Source of the DNA: Plasmodium brasilianum
Lineage: Eukaryota > Apicomplexa > Aconoidasida > Haemosporida > Plasmodiidae
Assembly: GCF_023973825.1 (NCBI RefSeq)
Contig: NW_027122940.1
Coordinates: forward strand, 1 to 64,000
Direction: 5' to 3'
DNA length: 64,000 nt
Program-made: the position numbers and the translations under genes
Shown: positions 26,631 through 39,239 of the stretch, one piece after another
How positions within the stretch are numbered: position 1 is the first letter of the stretch
How the letters are laid out: every line of letters begins with the position of its first letter
The notes under the pieces: generated by a model
Database searches by the model: none
Told to the model about the DNA's origin: nothing
Seen by the model: the letters and a program-made list of their open reading frames with translations, nothing else

Positions 26631-28298
26631 TCAGTTGATATTCCGTAAATCATTTGATGAAAGAAGCTCATCTTCTATATTTACTACGTTAAATCTCCTC
26701 CTGTCAGAATGTCTATAAGTACGTTTTAAGAAGCGTCTTGGTCGTTTGCGTGTACTTAAATCGGCAAAATCAAGTCTATACCTTTGTTTTCTTTTTCTAT
26801 GTCTACGTAAACGTGATCCGAAGGGAGTAAACTAATATATATATGAAAGTAAAAAACATGTATAATATGTTTATTTCACAATTACAATATTTTAAGAAAA
26901 ATATGTTATAAATGGTGACTAATAATGTATACATACAGCATAAAATAATTTTGTATTTACTTTAAAAAAAAGGTAAAATATAAAAATAATTCCCATTACT
27001 AGAGTAACTGCAGTAGAAATACGGAAAAAAATGTTGTTTAATATATTTGATTCATTAGCTGATCTCCTTTTCCACACTCTTTCGCGTGCTGGTTTTAAAT
27101 CATCTTCTGTCCATGACCTTCCAGCCTGCACTTTGTATGCCCCAGTACCTTCTATTTGTGTAGCAAATTTTCCTTCAACCAATTCTTCCATATACCGGCA
27201 AAGTCGCATGCTATCTTTATTATTACTTCTACTTCGACAATCTAGTTTTCCTCCTTGTTTAAAGCTCCACTTATATGAGTTAAGTGTGAGTTTACTAGAT
27301 GGTATTTCTTTTTTTACGTCGGTAGCCCTAGGAACCCCTCTGTTTCCTTTTCCATCAACTTCAACATCTTTTCCTGGATCTACCCTCGATATTGAACTTG
27401 CATTATCTGCAGAGAAACTACTAACAGTCGCTTCCTGTCCATCAGTTCTAGCAGTAGGCTCATCAACGGGTAAAGGAACAAAATTTGAGTATAAAATACA
27501 AACTGGTCTCTTAGCATCTCCTACTTCTAATGTGTCTTTTGTCGGACTATAACATCCACCATAATTAATTGCGCTCATAAATTCTTTCCCGAATTCCTCA
27601 GGATTTGATTTTTCATCTTTGAATATAGATTTAATACTTTTTAGACCCTCACATCTTTCGTTACCATTAGATCCTAACGCGGATAAGAGTCTGCTCGGAT
27701 TAAAATCGTCTTTACAACTCAAAAAATAATTAGAACAATCCCAAAAACTTGGGGTACAACAATTTTCCTTCTCATCGTCATATATAACACTGATAGATTT
27801 AAGATATTCTTTATATTTACCATTCTTACACTTATTACAAGTTTCACTAGTTTTAATATTGTTATAATTTTTAAAATAATCATACAAATACTTCTCTTGG
27901 ACTTTATAATTCAATCCTTGCAAATTCTTAATATCAAATCTATAAGAACAATCATGTTTCCTGTGCTTAATGAAAAGTTCAATCTGTAATTTATTAAATT
28001 TCTTAATAACATCTTCAATATCACTATCTGATGTACTTTCATTAAACAAATTCCTTACTTCTTGATATACCCAGTTTTTATAATGCGAACAATAGTCCTT
28101 ATATTTTTCTGATGTATGCTTTTTAAATACAAATTCTAAAAGTTTTGTGACATTTTTACAAAGTTCAAAGGACTTTTCTTTGTAATCTTGTTTTATTATT
28201 TTAAATTCATTACAGTATGTTTCATCTGTTGCATTTACCAATTCATTATTGAATTCTTTGTATATACTGTATGGATATGACTCTTCTAAAATTTTATC
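26631..28298 (-). CDS. pir: PIR (Plasmodium interspersed repeat) protein
   Basis: Three-exon pir gene. Exon 2 runs from 28298 (after an ATTTTCAG acceptor) to 26961, 446 codons with no interruption. Exon 3 runs from 26831 to 26631 (66 residues plus stop) after a 129-nt phase-0 intron. The product opens DKILEESYPYSIYKEFN and is cysteine-rich through its first 250 residues (for example C29, C47, C70, C117, C154, C157, and the pair at 180-181 in exon-2 numbering). A Ser/Asp/Gly-rich linker follows at about 275-335. One helix (IFFRISTAVTLVMGIIFIFYL) lies at about 423-445. Exon 3 is a strongly basic tail beginning FTPFGSRLRRHRKRK, which is the usual pir layout. The very short exon 1 is not certain: ATGCAAATAGAT at 28602-28613 followed by GTAATT fits phase 0. 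PIR proteins are a variant family linked to infected-cell surface and chronic infection; the exact role of this member is unknown. Confidence 0.9.
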
Positions 28299-28601
28299 CT
28301 GAAAATTAAATTTATAAAAGGAATTTTACAAATACTTAAGTACTTATATATAATAAAATATATCCTGTTAATCTATGTTAGAAATGGCATTTTAATAAAT
28401 GAGTATGTATATTATTATTGCTATGAAAAATGAAAGTATCCATAAACTTCTTTTACCATTTCCATAATTTTTCATTATTTTTATGTATTTACTGTATGAA
28501 ATAATTAAAACTGTATATATACTAATATTTAAGTAAAAAGAATGACTACATATATACAATTGGTTCATTTCGAGCGTTTTATACTTTTCATTAGTAATTA
28601 C

Positions 28602-28613
28602 ATCTATTTGCAT
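28602..28613 (-). other. pir: Candidate first exon of the pir gene
   Basis: On the minus strand an ATG followed by three codons (M-Q-I-D) ends at a GTAATT donor. It joins in phase 0 to exon 2 at 28298, giving a 303-nt intron. Very short first exons are normal for pir genes. Other ATG/GT combinations in the region cannot be excluded, so this is a proposal. Confidence 0.35.
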
Positions 28614-31600
28614 ATTTCTTAAAGAAATATGGCACTAATTCATTCTAAAAAATAAATTATAACTGTATTGATTTTATCATATAAATATGGATAATTAAAA
28701 CAGAAATAACCTTAATGTTAATACAGTATTACAGTAAATAGTAAAAAAGAAGGAATCCATTTATAGCAAAACTTTATTCTGTATACTAATATGCATAAAT
28801 ATATATATATGTACGTACGTAATTAATTATTATTATCCTATTTTCTTTAATAGAACATATATTTTTTAATATAAAAAATTAAAAATTGTAATTCCGTGCA
28901 AACATTTATTTTCAAGCACTTTTGTACTTTTAAGTATTTGTATGTATCTTAATATGGTATTTCTGTAAAATTACGAAATTTACTTTTTTGAAAATTTTGT
29001 TCCATAAATAAGCGTAATATCATTTCATTAATACTTTATCTTTTACCGTATTATATGCAATACTCTATAATATTATACGCGCATTACTATAGTTAACTAA
29101 GCGCATATTACAAAAATTATAAATATGTATATAAAAAGAAGAATATTTAAAAAAAACAATAAATGAAATATAAACCAAAAAATTATTTTTAATATGATAA
29201 AAAATTTTACTTGGAATATATTTATTTTATTTTTAATATCATTAATTTTTAGATACCCTATATATATATAACTATAGTACAAATTATTCATTTCTATTAA
29301 TAACCACAATAAATTGTAAGTCGATATATTTTTTTTTGATTCATTATTATAGTTCACATAGTGTATAATATGTTTTTTATCAATGCGAGTATGCATAAAA
29401 TAAACTAATCAAATGGATCATTTTTAATAAAAAATTTAAATTGTTAATTACATTAAAAAGTTGGAATATAATATTTTTATCTATTGAGCGTAATAAAAAT
29501 ATTTTTTTGAATATGACTAAAAGGCGATTATCATAATTCAAATATAGTTAAATATTAAATTTGGGAAATATAATTACAATATTTATTTAATTTTTCAAAG
29601 AAAATAAAATAATGTTTAAAGGGAATACTATTATGAGGCACAATTTGTATGGATTATTTAATCCTTTTTATACTTTTCCCTTTTTTTTAATGATAAATAA
29701 ACTAAAACATAATTCGTTATATCAGTAAATTAAGGAAATATTAGAGAATGTTTTCTTATTTTTTTAACTATATATATATAACATTAAGCGTTTTAAAAAT
29801 TATAACGTACAAAATATTGCAATTAGGGAATAAGTCGATTATTAGCATGTTTTAATAAAATTTTAACACATGAAAATTAAGAAAATAATATTACGAGTTA
29901 TATTGTATATATTATTATACATGGAAAGTAAATTTATTTTCTGTCAATTTTATGCGTAAGAGAAAATAAATATTCTTTATGTTACATATTACATTTATAT
30001 TTTATTTAATATCATTTTATTTTTTGTTTTTTTGTTTGCATAACTTGTTAGTTCGCATACTATGCTTTTGTTTTGCTACATAAATAAAATATTTTATTAT
30101 TCTAATATTAATATAACATGTTTACATGAAAAATAAAAATACGAATAAAAGTGCGTTTTCTTAATGAAGTTTCATTAGAAAAAAAAATAAAACATACAAT
30201 AATACTTCATTATACATTGAATAAAAAAAAAAATAGTATTGCATATATTTTCAAAAGGTATCATATGTTAATTTTTATTTATATTGTTCTTATAATTTAC
30301 TTATTATGTTATATACTTTCTTTGATTAGAAGTATTTACAGCTGTACAGATTACATTATTGTCGCTCATAAGATTACACAGAATTACCTAATAATATAAT
30401 AATGGACATTGCATAATGTAAATAAAATGCTTTAATTATTTTTGTTGAAGTATATCTTCCTTAAATCCTTTTTTAAAATTTTTTTCTTATTATGTTAGAT
30501 TATTTATTTTATATTTCGGGAATCTCCATAAGTTAAATTCCTTAATTTATACGCTTCATAATTACTAATCATAGTCATCATACAATTACCATTAGATAAA
30601 TAAATTATTTTTATAATCCTCGCTTATTTTTATTTATTACTTTAAATATGATATACATCAATATATTAGGTATACCAAGTGAACCCATTAATCCATTAAG
30701 TTATTAATGTTTAAGTTAAAAATTCTCCTCAGTCTTACCCCTGTTATTGCTCTATTTTTTAGTTTGAAGTTAACTTGAAATGACGATGCTAAAAATGTTT
30801 TCTTTATTTTTGAAAGTATGTAGTGATATACAGAATTTATTTTTAGAAAAATGTGCAAACAATTATTAATTACTACACATTTTTCATGTTCTAAAGTAAA
30901 TAATATTTTATAAAAAAAGTAATACGTTCGAAAAATATCCAAATTTAATATTTTTTCCAAAAAATCCTTATCTACTGATCATATATAATATAGTATTACT
31001 TATTATCTATTTGTTTAAAAATAAAATATTTAAAAAGAAAAAGTATCCTTTTTTGTTAGCTATTTTGTAAGTTCAGTTTAAATGTAAATATTGATTTATT
31101 CTTGGGGTGACCAAATTATAATATTACTCAGCAGTTAAAATAAAAGATATATTTAGTGAAATATTAGATATACCATTATTAATATTGTTTTATATACATT
31201 TTCTTCGAACATTAATTTGAAAAAATATAAAAAAAAAAAAAAATTAATTTATGAATTTATTAAATTAGAAAATACGTTTCATGTAACATTTTCTTTAATT
31301 GAATGATTGTGTTAAAGGAGTATATTTTCCATATAATTCATTCATTTAAATTTACTGTTTCAAATTATATTATGTGGTATTATAATCTATATCAGTGTAT
31401 ACAATAATGTGTAAAAAAGACTTAAATACTTCATTTATTTGTTATATATTTACTAAGTCTATAAATATATATATAAAATTATATGCATATTCATTTGGTC
31501 AAATGAATGGATAAACGAATAAAACGCCAATGTATCTCAATTATATAACATCTATTAATAAATATTTTATATTCCTATGTATCTTCTACTAAAGATATAT

Positions 31601-33585
31601 TAAAAAAATATATTATTTTACTTCGCCTTTTCACCTACTGCGAAATTCTTAGTAGTTCCTTAGAGGTTTAAGAAATATTTTTTAAAAGTTTAATCGGAGT
31701 AATAACCTTTTGTAAATATGTAATAAGTATGTTAATAAAAAGACTCGTACTATTACATTATATATAATCATAAAACATATAAATTATCACAAAAGTGTTA
31801 AATTTATTAGTTTATTAACTTCTTATATTTTAGAATATCACTAATAATATATATAATGTATTTTACTTATTAATAGCATAGAGGGAATACAAAGCGCGAT
31901 ATAGACATACATACATTTCTTGCAAAATATTTATGCGCAAAAAAATATTAATTTAAATGCATATATATATATATATATATATATGTTATTATCCTAAATT
32001 TAAAATTCTATAGAATATTGGACAAGCAAATTGATAAACAGTACAGGGGATATATTATATCATGCTTATTAACTAATTTTTTGTGTATGTACAGATGGAA
32101 TGAAAAGTTCTGTATGTAAGTATAAACACAAAAGTCAAAACACTTGAAGAATAATTAACTAATAGTCCATTAATCATTCCCATAATTTAAATTCTCTAAT
32201 ATGTTTATTTAAACGATGCTAATATATATACATTACACTCACTAGAAAAAGGTAAAGAAATAACACAATCCAAAAATTAACTTAAAAAGAAAATAAGGAT
32301 ACTGCTTATACAATAAAAAAACTAACACATATTATTAACAAAATAAGGCTTTTGTTGTTTCTAATTCGATAATCATGGCAAATTGCATGAAATATTCAAC
32401 ATATTTAATGCTACTATTAGTGAATATCAAAAGAATAGTATAGTTCTTAGGAGTATATAAAAAATATGCTTTCCAGCATTTAAAAAAAAATTAATTAATA
32501 ATATTTAAATAAATAGAAAATATATTTATATTATTCAGTTTGTATATACCTATTATATAGCTTTCGTTTTAAATGCTTTAATATACATATATATATATGT
32601 CATTCCTTAATTATTTTATCATCTAAGCAGTGAATAACTTATGTAAATGTAGAACAGATATACCTTTTATATAACACTATATGAACATTATCACCTAATG
32701 TATTTCTTATACATATTTAACAGAACATTTTAGACTAGTTGATAATAATAAAACAATTCTTTAAAAATTATTCGAATTTCACTAATGATGCGAATTGCTA
32801 TAAATATATGTTCTACTTACGCCTTCTCTAATTAATATTAGAAATAAGAAAGGGAAATTTTTTAAGTTTTTTTTATTTTAAAGCAAAACATGAATCTATA
32901 CATAGAAAAATTATAGCTATCTCCATATAAAGGATATACTGAATTATATAAAAACTGATTATTAAAGTGAATATTACATAATTTGTAAATATTTTACTAT
33001 TTAACTTGTGTAAATATGATTATAATATTTTAAAATGTAATATTATTCATTATATAAACATTTTTAATTGTATATATTAAATATGTAAACGTCAAAATAT
33101 GAAAAATAAGCAAAATTTATTAAAGTATATATATATATATACATATATCGCTGGAAAGTAAATTTTTAATTATATTTTAAATCTTTAATAATTTAAACTA
33201 AAAATTAAAGTATAGAATATATATTTATATTACAAGAAATATAAAATTATATAAAGACAATTTTTTAATAATAAATGAAAAAATATATAAAAAATTCATA
33301 TATATTAGAAAATTGTATTGTAGGCATACATTTTTTTACAATTTAATATATAAAATTATATTTTCTTTCAGATTACTAAAATAAATTTATAGAATTAAAT
33401 TTCTGCAATAAATAATTGTTTCTGACTTTCTACTAGACTTAGATTAATTTACGAGATAGTTTTATGTATATTAATTTAAAACAGTTGTATTCTCCAAGGA
33501 AGCAGAATGAAATATAAAAACAACATTACTAGTAATACAAATATATAATGGATTATAATATGAAATAATAAGAGACATAATTATT
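28614..33585. other. Gene-free spacer of about 5 kb
   Basis: Promoter side of the pir gene and 3' side of the gene at 33586. A/T-rich with an AT microsatellite at about 31961-31984. Open stretches at 29097-29396 and 30151-30399 are dominated by I, Y, F, K and N and lack recognisable motifs, so I leave them out. Confidence 0.55.
31961..31984. repeat. AT dinucleotide microsatellite
   Basis: About twelve AT units in spacer DNA. Confidence 0.8.
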
Positions 33586-34386
33586 TTAGGCATTCTCGGA
33601 TATATAAAAACAAGTATAACAAATAATTAACGGAAAAAACACTAATAATATAAGCATAAAAAGGGCATGCGCAATTGCATATTTTACTGGATGTTTTTGT
33701 TGATTGTTTATAAAAGCATTAATTTTATCTTTATTAATAATACAATTACGTTTATTACTTGAGCTGATGAGGTCTGAAGATGAATCATTCTCTGAGTATA
33801 ACTTTTTTGAAGATTTGTGTAGGTTTTTATTGTTCTGAATATTATTATAATGTTTTACTGTAGGAGATTTTTCTTTTAAATTATGTTTAACGTTAAAATC
33901 TACAAGATTTTGAGGTTTTTTACGTGGCATAAAATAATTCAATTCTTCTTGATATGTATCATTGTATATTGATTCATTATCTTCTTCTTGAAAAAAGTTA
34001 TATTGCTTTAATGCATATGGTTTTTTTTCAAATGATGCAGTACTTTTTCCTTTTAAATCATATATTTTTTCTTTTAAACATTTATGTTTATCTTCCAGAG
34101 ATGCTCTTATTTCACTGCTTAACAATCTGCTATATTTAATATTTAATATGTTATTTATGTTCAATTCCTTGTTCCGAGTTTTATCGCAGATATTTGACTA
34201 TAAGTTCATATTAAAAAAATATATATTTATATATTATATGAATAAAATATTCCTCTCATGTAAAAACATAAAATAAAAAAGAAAAAGAAAAAAAATTTAG
34301 TATAATAACTATGATACCTCGACAGAATATTTGAATATCCATATTAGACAGGAAAAAATGAAGGCTCTAATAAAAAAAATGATCAT
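33586..34386 (-). CDS. Two-exon signal-peptide and tail-helix protein, exported-type, unknown family
   Basis: Exon 1 on the minus strand is 34386-34318, 23 codons (MIIFFIRAFIFSCLIWIFKYSVE), with a GTATCA donor. A 120-nt phase-0 intron ends in TTATAG. Exon 2 is 34197-33586. Total about 226 residues. Exon 2 begins SNICDKTRNKE. It carries YSRLLSSE at about residues 45-52, an R-x-L element placed as a PEXEL would be but with glutamate one position late (R-x-L-x-x-E). The middle is hydrophilic and low in conserved features (lysine, asparagine and serine rich; a serine cluster near 162-170). One helix (ALFMLILLVFFPLIICYTCF) lies at about 201-220, six residues from the C-terminus. It shares exon layout with fam-l/m but not their sequence blocks or second helix. 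It is probably one of the many Plasmodium exported proteins of unknown function. The frame is intact and both splice sites are good. Confidence 0.75.
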
Positions 34387-36251
34387 TTGTGTATTTTGTT
34401 ATATAATAGATATTTTTAAAGTTGTAAAAGCTTATATAATATTTTAGTAGATATATTTAATATTTTTCAAAAAAAATAAGTACATGAATAACTTAGAACT
34501 TGACTCAATTATTTTATATATTGTCTATACAACAATCCTTTAAATTTTTTTTAAAATAAATATAAATGTAGTATTTAATGAAGTACAATAAAAAAGTTAT
34601 AATTAAAAAAAATATTTTCGTAAAAGCTATAATTAAAATACTATTAATTAATATTATTCAAATAAAACAAATAAAAAACTATTTAATGAGCACATTACCG
34701 AAATAATTGTGTTAATATTATAATTCACCATACAAAATTTCATTTCGAAAAAAAATTATATATTTATATACATAATATATATTGATAAAATATTGCTTTA
34801 ATGAGGATATAATACAACAAAAAAATTCTAGAAATAAAATATGTATTAGAATATATTCAGAAAATATTCTTAGAACAGTTATATTTAGAAGTATTGTTAA
34901 AATATATACTGTAATATTTTTTTAGAAATTATCTACTATCTTGTAATTATTTTTGAGAATTATTTTTAATAAAAATTATTAATTAAAAGAGAGAAGAAAT
35001 ATATATAGCAGTAACAAAATTATAATATATACTACATACATTTATAATATATATAGTATTATATTTTGATATAATTTGATATAGCATAATTATTAAATGT
35101 TTAGTTTATAAAAAATATTATTATTTTACATATACATAGTTATATTTTCATATTATATAAGATATATGAAAATTTTATTTATTATAATATCTTCAATCTT
35201 GATGTAATATATGCGGATAATGTACATTTATATTTTAAATCAATAATTCCAGTAATATAGTTATAAAAATGTATATTAAAACAATAATATTTGAGAGGTT
35301 ATTATACTTTATTTTATAAAAGTTTCAATAATAAATTATATATGATAAATTAAAAACGATAACAATTAAATTAAAATTTGATTATTAAAAGTATACATTT
35401 TAATTTTTAACATTTTACTAGTATTATTTGCGTACATTATTTTTTTTTATTTCAAGCTGTTTTTTTTTATGCACTAAAGTTATTTGTTTTCTTTTAATTA
35501 ATATTATATTTATTTTTTCATTTCGAAGACTACATTCAAAAATATTGGTAAAGTGCCATATTGTTTAAATGTATTACAGCAAAATCTTTGAACAATGATT
35601 TTTTATTAGATAAGATGAAAATTAGCAGGAAAAAAAAAAAGAGTATAATGAAAGGGTTTTATTTTGGATTTATATGAAATATTTTATTTATTTATTATTA
35701 TTTTTTGTTTTTAGCTTTTGATATATGTTTACTATAAAGTATATAAAATAATATTTATAATTTTTAAAAAAAATTTAAAAAAAAAATTTTATAAAGTTAA
35801 AATTAAGAAGGCTTCAAAATAAAAGAACAAATAAAATTTATAATTGTGATGTTATATGTAATGTGATGCTGAAGGCATGTTCACGACAAAAAAAAAACTA
35901 AAAGTATCATTCTCATTTTACTTTATATTTATATTATATATATATATGTATATATAATTAATAAAAAAATGTAAATATAATATTTTTTATTATATATAAC
36001 AAATTAATATATATTCTTTTTTATTAAAGAAATTTATAGTGAAAGTACTTATTTTTGTATAGTGGTAAGTAAAAAGAAAAAAAAAAACAATAAGTGTCAT
36101 TGTTAATTATTTAATTATTCTACGCTTTCCATTTTACATTATTTTATTAAGTTTATGTATTTGTTAATTATAGAATAATTAGTTTAATATTAAAAAAAAA
36201 TAAAATTTACAGTTTTATGTATGTGCATGTATTTCTTTATTTATAAAGAAG

Positions 36252-36279
36252 AAAAATAAAATAAAATAAAATAAAACAA
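36252..36279. repeat. AAAAT pentanucleotide repeat
   Basis: Five consecutive AAAAT-type units, the last imperfect (AAAAC). A related AAAAC run lies at 36627-36652. Confidence 0.75.
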
Positions 36280-37362
36280 ATAAGAAAATAATAAAATGGA
36301 TACAATTATACTTGATTTCTAAAATAGACATCTAAAAAGAAATCTTTTATTATGATCGTATGATATTTAAAATATATAAAATAGAAATGATTAATATGTG
36401 TATTAAATAATTTAATTTTATTTATCATATAAATATTCTTTAAAAATATGAGTATTCCATGTAGTATTTACACCAGAAATAAGTAGAAAATGTTGTTTAG
36501 TTGTATTATTTCCATGGATTAATCATTTTGTTTCTAGAGGAGTTATAACATTATACTATAGTTACATCGAATATCTCTAGAGATAGTGATATTCTTGTAT
36601 TTCAAAAATCATGGTTTATTTCTGAATAAAAATAAAACAAAACAAAACAAAATAGACATGAAAATAAAATTTTTAAAATATATATTTTTTAATTTTTTCT
36701 GAATTTCTTTTTTATTTATGTTTTTTATTTTTTATGTATAAAGGTAATTTTTTTATTCCAGAACTTATGTATTATAGAAAAATAAACTTTCTAATAAATT
36801 TTGGATTAGTTCCTGCACTAATTTATATAGATTATATTAAAAATATATTAAGCGGATATTAAGTAAAAATACAAAGAAATATTACTATATAATTATTGTA
36901 TTTTTCTTTTTTACCTTATCATTTAAAACTCAATGTGTACATATATATATATATATGTATAGTTAAATAATTAATATCTATAAACTAAAATATATGATTA
37001 AAATAGTAGAAGAGTTTAAATAAAGACTTTTAATTAAATAGAATTATGATCATTATAATAAACAGTTTCTTTTATACTAAATTTATGTGTAATATGGAAA
37101 AAAGTCACGAAAAAAACAATTAAATTCCTTCTTATTATAAAAATTTAATAATTTGTCCATTGTATATAAAGTTGTCACTGTAATAATAATATGATATAGT
37201 ATAATTAAAATATTCATACTTTTTATCTTTTTGTTTATTATTTATTTTTTTTTTTTTTGCTGTTTTTGGATTAATTTTTGTAAGAAGAATCTTCTTATTA
37301 TAAGGTAAAACACATTATGAATTTATAAAATATATTTTTAAGTCTTATTTTTATTTCCCAAT

Positions 37363-37801
37363 TAGAAAAATTATAATCTAGAGGAACAAAAGGAACTTTT
37401 GAATAGATTACAAAAATATTATATTAATAGAAAAATACATGAGAAAAAATGAAGCAAAAAATGCAATTTTGATAAAGCAGACATGTGAATATATTTAATA
37501 TTGAAATAGAGAAAACGAAGAAAAGAAAAAAAAAAATAAATAGGAAAAATAAACCTACATTAGAAAAGATTATATAAAATAATAATTTAAAGAATATAGG
37601 ACTAGTTAAATTAAAAGATATAAGGAAAAAATTAAATAAAAATATAAAAAATTAAAACACAAATTAAGGGCTGTAAATCGGAATAGATTTACTACTGAAA
37701 AATTAAGTTATACTTTAAAATCCTTCAGCAAATATATTTTTAGAATTGTGCATTGGATATACCGTGCTATAAAGATGAAAATAAAAAAGACCAAAATTTA
37801 A
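37363..37801 (+). pseudogene. Lysine-rich coding relic of unknown family
   Basis: Starting after a plausible acceptor (TTTCCCAATTAG) the plus strand reads NYNLEEQKELLNRLQKYY then INRKIHEKK before a stop. After about 190 bases with several stops, a 53-codon open stretch at 37640-37801 reads KYKKLKHKLRAVNRNRFTT, then KSFSKYIFRIVHWIYRAIK. The residue use is coding-like, with tryptophan and many charged residues. Multiple stops and frame changes make it a relic rather than a gene. I do not recognise the family. Confidence 0.3.
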
Positions 37802-39239
37802 TTAAAATGTTTATAATAAAATACATTTATGCGATTTACAAATATTACTTTCTGAAACACTTTTGATATTATTAATCCCTTCTCTTTGTTTCAAAAAGAC
37901 ACTTTATAAAGTTTTAATTTATGTTAGTATATGCCATGTAACATTTACATAACTTTACTAAAACGTTAAAATAGGATGTCATCAAAAAGAAGAGTTAGCT
38001 TTATTTTTATGCATAATATATTTCAGCAAAAAGTTATTTATTACATAATTTAAAACAATTTATAGTACTCTTACTAATAATACACCGTGGATGTATATTC
38101 AGAAAATATGTAACCATTATAATATCACCAATATATACTTAAATGTTTTGATATACCGTAAGATGATTAATGTGAATTATAAAATTTTAATATATTCTGA
38201 TATATTATCTTCCTATTTGTTTTATATAGTATTTTTTTAAACTGCGTAAATGATGTTATAAATACATATATATGTATGCATTTAATAACAATAATCATTT
38301 ATGATATATATATTTATTTAGAAACAACTTAAATATATCGAGAATGATCTTAAATTATATATACATGATAAGTATATTTGCATAAATATGAGCAATTAAT
38401 TTAAAATGCGGCGAATATTTTTATTGGATATAAAAATAAAAAAAAAATATATAGGAGAAAATAAGTTTTGATAAATATAAACATCTCAATTAGTTACATG
38501 AGTATACGAAAATTTTTTATTAAATAAAAAGTTATATTTATAAATAATTCGTATCATTATGTATTTCTCATAATATACAGCACTATTAATTAAAATACGC
38601 TTTTATATTTTTTTGTAGAAATGGAAATTTGTAATATTCGAAAATTATGAGGAAGTGAAATAATGGAATATGTTATGGTTATGAACCGATTATGCTTCCA
38701 AATACATTATATTTACAGTATATATAAATATATATCCAACATGTATATAAAAGCATAAAATAAAAAAATAATTATCTTATTTTAATGTCAGTGCCACAGG
38801 ATAGTATGAAACACATGGAATAATTAAAAATATAATATGATTTTTATCTTAATTTATAATTTATTTTTTAGAACAGTAATATAATTTGTCATATTAATAA
38901 GAATTTACTATTGCATAATAAAAAAATACATTTAATATATAATATTTTGTTTTTTTTATGTTTATTTCATAAAAATCTAATTTATTTTATTTAGATTTTT
39001 ATCATATTTTTAATATAATATATTATTTTGTGTAGTAATAATTTATATATAAATAAAATATAAACCAATGTTCCTTTCATTTATAGAATTTTCAGGAAAA
39101 AAAACTATATATCGAATATTTTTCTAAATTATAATATATTATTTTTAAGACTTCGTAACGATAATATCTTATATCGTAGGTAATTTTATTTAAAATTCTT
39201 TTATATTATCATAATTATTAAAGGTGTTTGTATACAATG

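Noticed and set aside
27031..27552. 173-codon ORF on the plus strand
   Set aside because: It lies entirely antisense to the pir exon 2 and owes its length to low stop density in that G+C-richer stretch; no start context or motif supports it.
30151..30399. 82-codon plus-strand ORF with a hydrophobic stretch
   Set aside because: Starts at a GTG-type codon, composition is I/Y/K/L-rich like random A/T DNA, no splice partner and no recognised motif.
33954..34139. 61-codon plus-strand ORF
   Set aside because: Antisense to the two-exon gene at 33586-34386.
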